DNA of 64,000 nucleotides from Symbiodinium natans (taxonomy: Eukaryota > Sar > Dinophyceae > Suessiales > Symbiodiniaceae): the NCBI GenBank assembly GCA_905221605.1, contig CAJNDS010002099.1:528900-592899 (forward strand), in the 5' to 3' direction. Shown here piece by piece: positions 42,890-54,839 of this stretch. Both the position numbers and the translations under genes were made by a program. The first letter of the stretch is position 1. Each line of letters opens with the position of its first letter. The notes beneath the pieces were generated by a model, which saw only the letters and a program-made list of their open reading frames with translations, was not told the origin of the DNA and did no database searches.

Positions 42890-45800
42890 AGCATCCCTGT
42901 CCTTGTCAGTTTGTTTCGGAAGCCACCATCAAAACCGTCAGAAATATCAAACTCGCGACGAAATCCAACACAGGCGTACATTATTTGACCTTAGGGTTTA
43001 GGGTGTAGGGTTTATGGACCGTGTCGCTTGCCAATGATAGGTCTGCACTTCGGCACATGTTTTAGCATGACATGGTTACACAGCCCGATCTAAATCCCGC
43101 TGTGCTCGCCTTGCTTTTCTCGGCGCATGCCGTATGCTGCACGACCGTCTGCGCTGACCTGGTTACATCGCTGCTATGGGGGTTCACGCAAATATGGCCC
43201 ATAGATGTCAATCGCAAATCAATGTGCATGATCTGGGAACAATTTATTGGTTCCACAAGGTTGTACAGCCATCTTGTGCTCCTACTCCCCGAACCCCAAG
43301 CTGAACCTTAAACCCTCAACCCTGAACTTCATGAACCGCAGGCCTCGCTTCAGACGGCCATTCCCAGCCAGGCTATGGCCAGGCAGTGCTGCGAAGTCAA
43401 GGATGCCGGGTCATCCTGCCGAGACTTTTCGAGATCCGTTCCTTAGACCTATTCAACAGGTACGATTCACATGCGTGCGTTGATATGCGCCTGTCCGCTT
43501 GTCTGTTGAAACTCCGAGGGCTTGCATCGGAGGTTGACTGCTTCAACGGCTCTTTGCCGCATGCCCTGCTCCTCTGGCTGATGCTTTGGGTGTCGGAATT
43601 GGTCGTTAGCTGTGCCACACTCAAGTGCATGACAGCATGCTGCCGGTCTTCACTCAAACTGGTGTGGCTGACGCTAATGCGACTGGGTTCCCCGATAGTT
43701 GTATTATTTTGGTATTCTTCCGGTCGTGATGACATGCGCGGCCTATTTGCCCTACAAGGTGTTGCAATACACGCAAGATCGTCTTCGCTGACAGCTGGTC
43801 CTTTACATCCACCGTCATCCACCGTCACCCTCGTGCTCTGGGGTAGATTGCGTTGTGCATCATACCGTGTACGACACGGGCAAGCCATGCCCACACGATG
43901 ATTTGCAACACTCCACCCGAAGTGAAGACTTCATGCTCACATCAAGCATCCACAGACCACGCCGAGCTTCGTACCTACGACCAACTAGTTCATGGTTGCC
44001 TTGTCACCACAGAGATTGCTCGGAAACTCGTTTGCAAAAACCCCAAGTGCTGCAAGGGGCGGCAGCTTTCCCTAATCCTTGCAAAAAACACGCAGAAGGA
44101 CTCCGGGGCGTTGAGGCCTGCACGCAAATCCCAACAACCCGCGCGCTCCTCCAGGGCGGCAGTTGCCAACGCAGCTGCCTGCGCCCAACGCTGGCAGGAA
44201 AGCTCGACCTGACAAGTGGGGGGGGGAGCCAGGAAATGCTGCCCTGTCGCACCCGACACCAATCGAAAACTCGTCGTGCATGAGAGCTGCGCAGACCACA
44301 CTATCATCCTTATCAACCTCCTTTGCGAAAACCCGACCCGGTCACATGGTACATGCAGCAACAGGCCCCTCTTGCTATATATTTATATAGGAATATGTAT
44401 ACTTAGATTCTGATTCATATGTACATCTACATGCGCATATGAATCTTAATATTTATGCTTCTGGATTTAGATCTAGATGAGAATGATACCATTTTGCATT
44501 CGTTCTTTGTTTCTCTTTCTTGTTTTGACACACACGCCCAACGAACCTGCGCGGCGTGGGACAGCAGCAGCGCTCGCTGACGGGTCACCTCAGCAGCCTC
44601 GGCAGATTTTGCTGTGGAACCGTTGCATTTGCACCTAGCGAAGCCAAGTTGGGAGGGCAATTCCCGAAATGTGAGGTGAGAGCATCGCGACGGTTCGGGC
44701 CATGATTCTGACCCCTCGACCCTCAACGCAAAGAATTCAGAGCGTTCAAACATGTTCAAACCCCAACAATGAAGGGCTCCTCCACACTTCCCATACCCTT
44801 TGGCAAGGCACCAGATAGGGCACCTGCGCCAGTCCCGTCTCAAGGCACCTCTGGAGTCCAGTCCAGTGAGGGGGGATGGAGAGGATGGAAAGGATGGAGA
44901 GGGAAGGCCAGCAGGCAGAGGGTTAGACCAAGGTCGGGGCCTTGAAAGCATGCCGATGGCCTCGGCATAGCGTTCCATGGCCTGACCACGTGCTTTTGCT
45001 CAGCTGCTACAGGAATCGTCTGACGGGGATAGTTCAGGTGGATGTGCCTCAGGCAAGCCGGGGATAGACGGGATACAACCGATTCAAATAACACGCAAGC
45101 TATGGGAATCCAACGATTCGACCGCGGGACCTCTGGGTACCATGTTTGTGGAATGCTCTGTGCTATGCGACCTCGTACCCGAGTACGTGTGGCTTGGAGC
45201 AACGGGCAGGATGCTGCGTGTGGAGTGTTTCTTTGCTCGCGACCCTGGTTCTTTGAGAGAAGGTTCCGGTCTAGGTTTTGGTGCCATGGAACCCCTGTAG
45301 CCCTGAGCCCTGAAACCTCTATCCCAAAACCCATCAAACAGCCCCCTTGCAGAAAGTTGACGGTTTAGAGTTCAAGGCCCAGGAACCATTTGGCACTACA
45401 CCCGGCATCCTCAATGCAATCCGCTTTCTCTAGTAGGGTTTTCATGTCCCGGAATGGATTTCGACATTCTGCTTTGCACCCAAAACCCTCACCATGCGCG
45501 ACAAGGCCAAAACTCAAGTTGAAGGCGATTCCAGACATGAAACCAGTGGGCGCGCAACCTGCACCGCTAAGTGTTTTCTGCCACTTGCCCCGCACTTGCC
45601 CACTCGCCCACTGGCCACACTGCCCCGACTGGCCGCACTGGCCCCACTAACCCCACTACTGCCCTCCCGCCCCCCTCCAAGATCCAGTCAGGCGAGACAG
45701 GACGGAGGGTTGGGTGAGGAGGGGGGGGGGGGGCACGTGCCCTTGGGGGTAGGGGGTAGGGGGTGTGGGGGCAAGTGGGGCAAGTGGGAGTGGCCACCAA

Positions 45801-46620
45801 GTGGACAACGTCGATTAGCTCTTCCGTGGGGCAAGTGGGGGCTGTGGGCGCCCACAGTGAATTAGCAAAACCTCGTTTCATGTGGCAGGTGTGGTACTTT
45901 CAGCACGCATGGCTCTGAACCGTTGTACTGCTAAACCCCCCCTGGTTATGGCCAACGAGAAACGTAAATTTCCTGAACTAGCACTATTGACTCGCAAAAG
46001 AAAAGGGAGCCGCATGTAGAATCTCTTCAGAAATCTCCATGCCCAACCTACCCCGCAAAACAGCCTACTCTTTGCAGGCCTCCAGAAAGAGGTCCTGCTT
46101 TGCTGCAGCGTTGCCAGGGAGCTGACCCTGCCGAAACGCATCGTAGCCTTGAATCCTGGCATGGCATGATTTTTGCAAGGTTTCTGGGCACTGGACTCTT
46201 TGATAAGTTCGCACGTTTGCCATGTCTACGTCACGTTGTGGCCATCTTGCTGTAATACTGAACCACTCGCGCCCGCTTTGATGAATCTATGGTCTATGGT
46301 CTAGGGTTGGGACAAAACCTTCGCATCGAACGAAGCATCTTCTCTATTCTTCTCTCCAAGGCCGATTACATGGGTATCGCCTCAGCTGTTCCGCCGCCTG
46401 TAGCGCTTCTTGCGCCCTCTGCTGCTCCTGGCAGGACCGTCGAGCGGCCACAGGCCCGAATCTCAAAGCCCTGACCCTTGAGCCCCGGGCACTTCTTTTA
46501 AAAGTACTGCCAAGCTGCCAGGGCCTCAAACTTCAAGCTGTCCGCAGCAAAACATGTGCGATAATTTTCTCGATACCCTGCATTGTCGATGAAAAAAATA
46601 AACTGAAGCAAACCGCCCCT
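42890..46620. other. No supported gene; several low-complexity patches
   Basis: Opposite-strand frames at 43386-43901 (172 and 166 codons) overlap and neither shows a domain. Short AT-rich TATATTTATA/ATATGTAT patches lie at 44375-44460. A G-run lies at 45721-45732, followed by repeated GGGGCAAGTGGG units to about 45840. Telomere-like fragments lie near 43310. Confidence 0.4.
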
Positions 46621-46626
46621 GGACAT

Positions 46627-47960
46627 CATTCAACTCCGCGAGCCTGGCGCAGGGATTCACGTTCCTCGCGCATGGCCCGCATGGCCCTTTCGCGCTGGAG
46701 TCGGCGCTCACGAACCTTCCAGTCGGGACACCAGAAAGGAAATAATTCCGGGGATGATGCAGAATGCTATGCAGAATGCTATGCAGAATGCTATGCAGAA
46801 TGCTGCACCTCCTAAATCTTCATGACCCGGCCTCGAGGTCTTCGTTGGCTTCCAGCCAGAGGCGCTGGGCTTCAGCAGCCACCAAGCCGAGCCATCCTGC
46901 GACACCCCGCTGGGCCTGCCAACGAGCTTTCGACAGCTTTCGACAGCACAAGAACGGGCTAAAGCATGCGAAAACTGCAGCGAAGACAAGCACAAAAAAG
47001 CCACAACAAAAACCAAGCAAAACCAACTCTGATAACTCTAGCGACTCCCAGTGCCGATTCCGATTGTCAGGCCAAGGTACACAGTTGTCCATGAGCCGCA
47101 CCACACGTCGAGTCTCTGCCTGCTGGAAGGATGCCTGGCCAGCCTGTTGCCACACAATGAGGAAAATGACTAGGGGGGTGCGAAGCGGCAAGGTACTGTC
47201 ACGGGGCTACCGAATCTTCAAGGTGATCAAGGGTGGCTGGTGTAAATCTTGTCGCCAACGTGCCTTCACCAAGCCACACAGCTGCTTGGCAGCCTGACTG
47301 TCTCGGGACACGATGACAGGACTTTCACATGGTTTTCAGTGGCTATTCGGAGACCACAATCCCACAACGCAAGGGCGCACCGCATTGTCCTGAATCTGAA
47401 GTCTGCACGCTGCAAGTGGCATCGCAACACAACTCGGATCTGAGTCTAAGCTCTGCCACCGGTAGGTAGATTGCAGATTGCCGGGATCGAACGCCCGGGC
47501 ACACACGCAAAAGGCGGGTGACAGGCCACACGCATGGCTAGTCTTCTACAAGCACTGGGAGAACGACTGGAGAATGATACGATGCCGCCGGCATCCCCTC
47601 ACAGCCCGCAAACTGACGACGGGATTGCCAAGTAAGGGGTGTTTCACTACTGGCACCGCAGACACCCTTCAAGGCCGCCTCCTCAAGCTCTTGTCCAAGC
47701 GTGCCAGCAGGAATCTGGCTTTCCAGCAGGGCCAGGTAGAACCTGCGACTCAGATGTGCGAGAACCAGCAAACGAAACTCCGACATCTCGTATGAGAGCC
47801 TCTAGGCCGGCTACACCCATATACCAGCGCCTGGCTGCTCGCGCAGGGTGCCATGAGATGCCAGCCTCCTCAGAATGGAAGGAGCCGAAATGAGCGCAAT
47901 TGATGCGATCATTGAGGGTCACGGCTACAAGGACGAATGCATGGGAAAAGATCAAGAGTG
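46627..47960 (-). CDS. Candidate multi-exon gene with basic coiled-coil C-terminus
   Basis: Exon-like minus-strand segments are as follows. About 47786-47660 contains FRLLVLAHLSRRFYLALLES and ends at a GT. About 47290-47215 may be an exon. About 47140-46836 contains QASFQQAETRRVVRLMDNC and WLGLVAAEAQRLWLEANEDL, ending near GAGGCCGG^GT. About 46718-46627 reads VRERRLQRERAMRAMREERE, then ESLRQARGVE and a stop. The last two flank a short intron that contains a 12-bp microsatellite. A T-rich stretch at 47020-46965, which would read as a membrane helix, looks more like a small intron (GT...GCTGCAG). The family is not recognised and exon limits are approximate. Confidence 0.4.
46757..46805. repeat. 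12-bp microsatellite (ATGCAGAATGCT)x4
   Basis: About four adjacent units lie inside the proposed last intron of the gene above. Read through on the minus strand they would give a repeated AFCI motif. Confidence 0.92.
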
Positions 47961-47969
47961 CTTCAGATC

Positions 47970-48690
47970 GCGCTCGGCTGCCCCGAAAACAGACGCCGAA
48001 AACTTAAAAAAGGTTGACAGATGCGACGAAGTCGAAAAATCCGTGCCGCGCACTCTTGCTCTGGCGCCCGGACGGCTGGTGCCCTGAGAACCCGACCTGC
48101 AGCTGCTGGATCCAAGACAGCACCTGGCATGGGGGCGTTGATCGGGCAGGGCTATGCCAAACAAGACATACTGTGTGCCGAAGCTCCAAAATGTAGGCGA
48201 GGCTCTTTACCACGAACGGTTTATTCAATGATCAAGAACATTTGCACCTGCCTTCTTCAGGCGGCGCCACACCTCCTGGCCGTCCTGCGGTCAAGGTCAC
48301 CCTTTTGGACGACTGCTAACAAGTTTCAGGTAAATTGAACTGATACTCAGAACCACAGTAGGTGTCGATTTCAACAGTCCCGAAGATTAAAATTAAGGCT
48401 CCATATTCAACAATAAGGGTATTCAAAATTATCCCAAGTCGATTCCTAGCTAGGGTTGTTTCAGGGGTCATGTGATCTATGCACCGCAGAGTTCGTGCTG
48501 TGCTTTGGGGGATGTCAAGCCGTGGCTTGATTCCTCCCGCTGAAGATGTGAAGCGAGCAGGTCAACCAGGAGCTCCAGGCCTCAGCGGCTTTGAGCGCTT
48601 CTAGGGTGATGACGTGCGATATCGTGCGATGATCACCCCGTTCTGGGCTTACTGGCAGGGTCAAGGGATGAAGTTTGGACCCTTAACCCC
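47970..48690. other. No supported gene
   Basis: Nothing beyond short conflicting frames is visible. Confidence 0.4.
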
Positions 48691-48704
48691 ATCATGGGAG
48701 TTTT

Positions 48705-48975
48705 GGGGGGCAGAAAGCGAAACCAGGTTCCTCGGGCCGAGAACTGGGGTTTGCAAAACCCCAGTTAATGAGAAAAAAACGCCCGCGACATCCCAAACAT
48801 TCTCAAAACATAGCCCCCGAGCCCGCCACCCCGGCAACCTAAACATTAGCTGGACTGCACATGGCTGACAAAAGGATGCGAACGGCTTATGGGGTTTCGG
48901 GCTCATGGTTTGCAAACTCCAGTTCTCGGCCCGAGAACCTTTGCTTTGCCGGGGCTGACCCCAAGCAACCCTTTC
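48705..48975. repeat. Imperfect inverted repeat, arms about 45-60 bp
   Basis: The left arm (about 48712-48768) includes CTCGGGCCGAGAACTGGGGT and TTTGCAAAACC. The right arm (about 48905-48965) is its reverse complement with some mismatches (TTTGCAAACTCCAGTTCTCG, GGCCCGAGAACC). The loop is about 135 bases. CTCGGGCCGAG is itself palindromic. The structure resembles a decayed foldback or MITE-type element, though no target duplication is clear. Confidence 0.7.
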
Positions 48976-48979
48976 CCCC

Positions 48980-51028
48980 CAGCACTGTCCCAAGGTACTT
49001 CAGACTGATCTTGGCTGAGAAGGATCCAAAAGAGGACACTCGATGCGTGCACTCGAAGTTTGCCTTTTTCGCACCAGCCGAAGCGCCGCCCCGCAGGGCA
49101 TTCCTGCGGTTCTTGCGGGACAGACGGCCTGCTCGAGGCACTCTGGAAGAGGCCACAGCGCAAGACATGGGGGAAGGAAGTAGCTATGATAGCTGGACAC
49201 CTGCTTTACTGGTCTGCACATCTGTGATTTGCCAGTCCTGCTGAGCCACCAGCAACAGGCAGCAGTCTGAGCTCGAAATATTTCAATATGCTACCGACAT
49301 GCCAAAGAGACACAAATTCGGATTTTGCCCCCGTTGGACATCCAGCTGCTGAAGCTGAACATTCCACACTGAAATATTTCCACATGTGACCCTCCCCAAA
49401 ATATTAAAATGTTTCAAGGATTTGGGGGGGGGGGGGGGGGCGATGTGCGATGAAGTCTTGGGGGACTCGGCTGGGGCACTGGCAATGCTCGAAGCCCTGC
49501 AGAGCTGCCGCCGCCTCCCCGCCGCGGGCGCGCCGCACGGCGTCCTTCTCGCTGGAAAAGCAGCTATTTCCTTAATGCTGAGCGTCCTACTAGAACTGTG
49601 TACCAGCTCATGCTCTGACCGCACAAGTAAGCACACATGCTCCCAATTCTAATTACAGAGCGGCCTGCCTGTAACCGTACCCCCGGGGGGGTTCTTAATA
49701 CGAAGTGAACATTACACATCAGGCGCTGCCACGAAGCCCTTACAAGCGCCCAAGCCCGAAGCAGCAATGTGAGTCAGCAAGTCCTTTGCGACGGCCCGCG
49801 CGGCATGGATAACTCGGCTATTCGGGATCTTGCTCCGCTTTGTGGTGTTTGTGGGGATTCTGTACGGCCTACGGATGCCTGGGGCTTACGGGGGTTTGGA
49901 GGCTTTGTCCAAAGACTCCATGAATTCTGCCAAGTGGCGGCGCGGCCTTTCCAGGAATGCCCGCGGCACCTCCGACAGAGCCCGGCCCCTCACTTTGGTT
50001 GAACCATGTTGAACCCAAAACCACCCAAAGCCTCGTATCATCCCAGCCCTACACCTGCAACAACCCCTACCACTGGCATAGAGCTTCTGGTACTATGCAA
50101 CCGCAAGCCTGCGGCTCAGCGCGCGGGGTTACATCCAGCAACTCTGGCCTCAAGGAAACTTTCAGAATCTCTGAACGATGTGCCCGTCACTGCCTTGAGC
50201 ATTCATCATCTTTTTTCACCGTGGATTTCAAGCCCTACCGCCGAAAGGCTCAGCCCAAATCCGAACTCTGTTCTACGTTCTTCCTAAACTATCTGGAACC
50301 ATCCACAACCTTCTGTTCACGGATGTCCCTTCTAAAGCTGTTTTGGACCCGTGACCGACATCGGTTCCGGCAGCAGGCCCACTGCATTACGAGTACATGC
50401 TTTCAAACGGTCATAAAGCGGACTTGTAGCCCGAATTTCCGCAGGCTCTTACTGCAAACCACCACTAAGGGCCCAGCAGACACTCGTCGCTGTCTTCCTA
50501 AGCGACCCAGCAGGCACCGAAATATTTGCATCAACAGTATTAATATAGTCAATGGCGGAGCAAAAGCAGGAGTTCTGGAGTCGGAAGCGGTCGTGGTCGT
50601 GGTAGCGGCAGCCGGCAATCACCATTTCGGCAATGAATACTTAGAACGACGGAGTAACACCACATGTCAAAGCTTGTCGCAACAGGAAGGGGCAAGGACA
50701 CAAGTGTGAGAGCATGCCAGTGCAATCAATATCCGCCGACACTGCAGGTTCAGGCGTCTACGAAGTGCTCTAATCCTCCTCCCTGCACCACAAGCCTTTT
50801 TCGGGTTGCAGCCGGCCCTAAGCCAACTCCGATGACCTTCGATGACCTGGTCACACACAGCAAGACTGGGACCCCAATCCGAGAATGAGGAGCTTAGGGG
50901 AAGTTGCCGCAGCAGCCGTATCACGTGATTCTGGGCCAGCGGGACCTCGCAGAGCAGCTCAGGGGGCTCCTCCCGACAGTCCATTTTGACAGATCCGATA
51001 CTCCGACGCTCTCCGATTCGAAGTCAAT
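48980..51028. other. No supported gene
   Basis: A run of about 18 G lies at 49423-49441 and a short G-run at 49683-49690. Open frames of 93-250 codons in this interval overlap on several frames and show no domain. Confidence 0.35.
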
Positions 51029-51116
51029 GGGGCCGGGGGGGGGCCGGGGGGGGGGGGGGGGGGGGGGGGGCCGGGGGGGGGGGGCAGCGGGGGGGGGGGC
51101 CGGGCGGGGGAGGGGA
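51029..51116. repeat. Poly-G tract of about 85 bases
   Basis: The stretch is almost pure G, broken only by CC, CAGC and single C or A. It could form several G-quadruplexes, and its exact length is likely unreliable in any assembly. The neighbouring poly-Gly and poly-Pro frames are artefacts. Confidence 0.95.
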
Positions 51117-51119
51117 TGA

Positions 51120-52286
51120 CACGAGCTTGCGGATGAAGTGAGTCCGACTCATCGAGCACACCGAAAAGCATGTGCTCAGCTGGATACACTGGGCGAAGCG
51201 GGCCGCGTAGCGGTGTATTATTAGTGCCGCGACTGACAACCAGCAATTGTGCTGGCCATCGTCCGGCTAAGCTCAGGCCAGCACTCTCTGAGAGAATTAC
51301 GCCTGCAATGCATGCGAAAAGAATCTGACAATGAATTTGCGTGGGACCTGCAGCCTTAAATTGTTCCTGACTCGTGTGGCTGCCATGCCAGAAGCATCCG
51401 GGCTGAGAGCGCCACTTCTGCCACTGCCTCACGGAGCGGGTCGGGCCATGCGGGGGGGCAGTATCGACTTTGACACAAATTCGAGATGAGTACGGGTATG
51501 GAGGGAGATTGAGCAACTCACAGGTGTGGAAGTTCCCAACACCATAGTACCAGACTGCAATGTGTTGGAGTCACTGGACTCAGATCATAGGGCCCGCTAA
51601 AGTTCGCGGAGTTTAGGGGTTCTGCAGGTACTGGGCTTAGGGCGCGAGGAATGCGACTAAACCCACGGCAATGTTCCACGAATGCTGAGGGGTAGACTTG
51701 TATCATTGTGTAATTGGGAGAGGCTCACTACGTTATGCCAACTATCTTCTTCACAATATTGTCCGGACAACTCGCCCCCCCCCCAAATCCCTGGCGAGGG
51801 GTTGCCTCATCGCATGTCGGGGGTGCAACGGCGACGTCCACGGACATGAAGTTCCCCTGCAAAAAAGGCGCAAGCTTCAAATTAGGGTCTCGGGCTATGG
51901 GGCGTCTAGACTTCCAAACAAGTTAGGGCAGTCTCTCGGGTTCAAAATAAACTTGGACTCCGTAACCTTGAAATCTGTACACCCCTGCCTCGTTCCAGTG
52001 GCCGTTCTCATGGAGAGGTGGTTGGCCTGGAATTTGAGGTTTTTGGGCTTGAGGGAGGCTCAGGCACTTTGCATCGCTAGTGTCACACGAGGCTTTGGTC
52101 GATACCTGCTAGGTGTCTATGCCTCTGCTTTGGAAGAGAACAATCGTGGTGCCTTGCAGGTCCATCTCATTCAGCTTGAACCCACTCGCTGCATCGGAGC
52201 CGATGTGCCCCACCTTGAAACGTGGCATCTTGCGGCGTTCGGGTTGCCTCCTACCGTAACCCAAACCCAAGCTCGCCAGTCCTCTA
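51120..52286. other. No supported gene
   Basis: A 212-codon plus-strand frame (51698-52336) runs to within the downstream duplication but shows no domain and no coding-like composition. A C-run lies at 51774-51784. Confidence 0.35.
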
Positions 52287-54020
52287 CATCCCAAAACCTC
52301 TTGAACCCTGCTCTAAATCACGGCCCACTTATATAAAGCCTTGCCATAATGCTAATCATGGATCGCTTGTAGATACGAAAGATGCCGAATTTTGGGGTTC
52401 CGGCCTCCTCGTTCCAGCCACTGCTCCGGTTGTAGCCGTGGCCTGGTCAGGCAGCTCTCCCGCTGTTCTACTGGCGTGAATGCGATGCAACACCCCAACG
52501 ATTTGGAGCAGCGGGGCAGCTGGCTTAACTGAAAGAGCCGTATGAAAGCTACGGTATCCGATCTTTCTCAGGCACCGCACAAGAGTGAGATGCAGATACG
52601 GCATTTGCTCATGTTGCCTCCGTATGCCTCATGGCCCGCGATGCTGCGGCTACATGCCCTGTCCGCACGTGTTTGTCTACGGGACAATCTGGCCTGCTGA
52701 TTCCTGGAAGTAGCCGCTGCCTGCGCCGAGCTGGGCTGCCGAATGCAAGCTTCATGTGCTGACATGACGTCGATAGTCCAGGCTATGAGCTTCGCCTTGC
52801 CATCACCCTAGATGATAGAAACAAAGAACCCGAAACCAACTTCCGAGTGAGGACATGGGCTTGGGGGCGTTAAGGGTGCCTTGCTCCAGCATGTAGGATG
52901 CCGAAGCCGCTGTGGAGGCTTTCGAGCTTCCCCCAGAGGCCGCCGAGAGGAAGCGCTTCGGACCCTCCCGAGTGACCTGCGCATTAGGGCTTGTAAGGCT
53001 ACATGTCGCTTTGAAGCTGTGCTCTTGGAAACATCACGGACAGGAACCGGTACAAAGAGCTGCTTAGGCTGCTTTACAGGAACGCGGGTCAGGCGGGACT
53101 CCAGGATACAGCCTCAAGCCCGCTGGGGCCCACACCACAAGGCCCGTCTCCCAACATCTCAAAACCTCTTGAACCCTGCTCTAAATCACGGCCCACTTAT
53201 ATAAAGCCTTGCCATAATGCTAATCATGGATCGCTTGTAGATACGAAAGATGCCGAATTTTGGGGTTCCGGCCTCCTCGTTCCAGCCACTGCTCCGGTTG
53301 TAGCCGTGGCCTGGTCAGGCAGCTCTCCCGCTGTTCTACTGGCGTGAATGCGATGCAACACCCCAACGATTTGGAGCAGCGGGGCAGCTGGCTTAACTGA
53401 AAGAGCCGTATGAAAGCTACGGTATCCGATCTTTCTCAGGCACCGCACAAGAGTGAGATGCAGATACGGCATTTGCTCATGTTGCCTCCATATGCCTCAT
53501 GGCCCGCGATGCTGCGGCTACATGCCCTGTCCGCACGTGTTTGTCTACGGGACAATCTGGCCTGCTGATTCCTGGAAGTAGCCGCTGCCTGCGCCGAGCT
53601 GGGCTGCCGAATGCAAGCTTCATGCGCTGACATGACGTCGATAGTCCAGGCTATGAGCTTCGCCTTGCCATCACCCTAGATGATAGAAACAAAGAACCCG
53701 AAACCAACTTCCGAGTGAGGACATGGGCTTGGGGGCGTTAAGGGTGCCTTGCTCCAGCATGTAGGATGCCGAAGCCGCTGTGGAGGCTTTCGAGCTTCCC
53801 CCAGAGGCCGCCGAGAGGAAGCGCTTCGGACCCTCCCGAGTGACCTGCGCATTAGGGCTTGTAAGGCTACATGTCGCTTTGAAGCTGTGCTCTTGGAAAC
53901 ATCACGGACAGGAACCGGTACAAAGAGCTGCTTAGGCTGCTTTACAGGAACGCGGGTCAGGCGGGACTCCAGGATACAGCCTCAAGCCCGCTGGGGCCCA
54001 CACCACAAGGCCCGTCTCCC
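52287..54020. repeat. 868-bp perfect-looking tandem duplication
   Basis: Copy 1 is about 52287-53154 and copy 2 about 53155-54020, with a constant 868-base offset. I see only two substitutions: CCTCCGTATGCC against CCTCCATATGCC (52621/53489), and ATGTGCTGAC against ATGCGCTGAC (52758/53626). Each copy contains CGGCCCACTTATATAAAGCC. Frames of 65-107 codons recur identically in both copies. On the minus strand one reads YLHLTLVRCLRKIGYRSFHT. None is accepted as a gene. Confidence 0.95.
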
Positions 54021-54325
54021 ACCGGACCGTCGAAGGCGTCGGCAACATTGGCCTTGCCACGCCGCTGGGCTTTCAATGTCTTGGGGGTCTACTGGGTCTA
54101 CTGTACTCAGGAGTCTGCATGTCTCTGCGTTTCATCCTCGACGCAGCATGCGGGCGTGAAGGTCACCCCCATACTCCTGCTCGCCTTGTTTGGACTTTGG
54201 GATGGACAATGGGCACCGCTACCGTCAGGCCGGGTAACATGCCCCAACCCAAAGATAGAATACAATCTTACGAATACTCCCAAGACCCTACCTTCGTAAA
54301 GTGTCTACGAAACTCATGTGCGGTG

Positions 54326-54500
54326 TCATAACTCACCCGCTGGGCTCCCGGGCCGCCCTTCTGATGTGGACGAGGCGCCTCCTCGCATGCGGAGCTTTAC
54401 ATCGAGACCTTCTGTTGTACTATTCCAGACTATTCCAAACTTTTCAAGCTTTGAGTCAGTGACGAGAAGTTCGACATCGTTGAGTGCGCCCATGGCCATG
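54326..54500 (-). CDS. Candidate terminal exon, unknown function
   Basis: The minus-strand frame reads MAMGALNDVELLVTDSKLEK, then FGIVWNSTTEGLDVKLRMRG, with a Ser/Gly/Pro-rich end and a stop at 54326. Its composition is that of an ordinary soluble protein. Upstream frames (54600-54800) conflict on three frames, so no join is proposed. Confidence 0.3.
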
Positions 54501-54839
54501 AGACTGCGTGATGCTGCGTGATGCGGCGTGTGCTGCTTGCGGCTGAGACGTAGGTCTTGGAAAAGAAGTCGTGAATACACCCGGGCGTCCAAAATCAGTA
54601 GTGTTAGTGCGAGCTTGCATCATGGTGGGGTGCTGCCTCCATGTAGGCGAAGCGATGCCAGCGGTGAAGGTGCCTCGGGTCTGGGTGCTGAAGTGTGGAC
54701 TCAACAGGAAGAACATCAAACAACCGCTTGCGTACACAATGGCCCTCGACCGGCTGGAGTTCAGCCGTGCGCAACATCCGCAGCATCAGTATCCTTTCCA
54801 CATCCTATCATAAGAGACCATGTTCGACTAACGATTGTC

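Noticed and set aside
43386-43901. 172-codon plus-strand and 166-codon minus-strand frames
   Set aside because: They overlap on opposite strands, neither shows a domain, helix pattern or splice sites, and neither has better coding character than the other.
47455-47520. CCGGGATCGAACGCCCGG resembling a T arm
   Set aside because: The loop would be 8 bases, and no acceptor or anticodon stem pairs on either strand.
51698-52336. 212-codon plus-strand frame
   Set aside because: It crosses into the 868-bp duplication, has no motif, and its composition matches non-coding neighbours.
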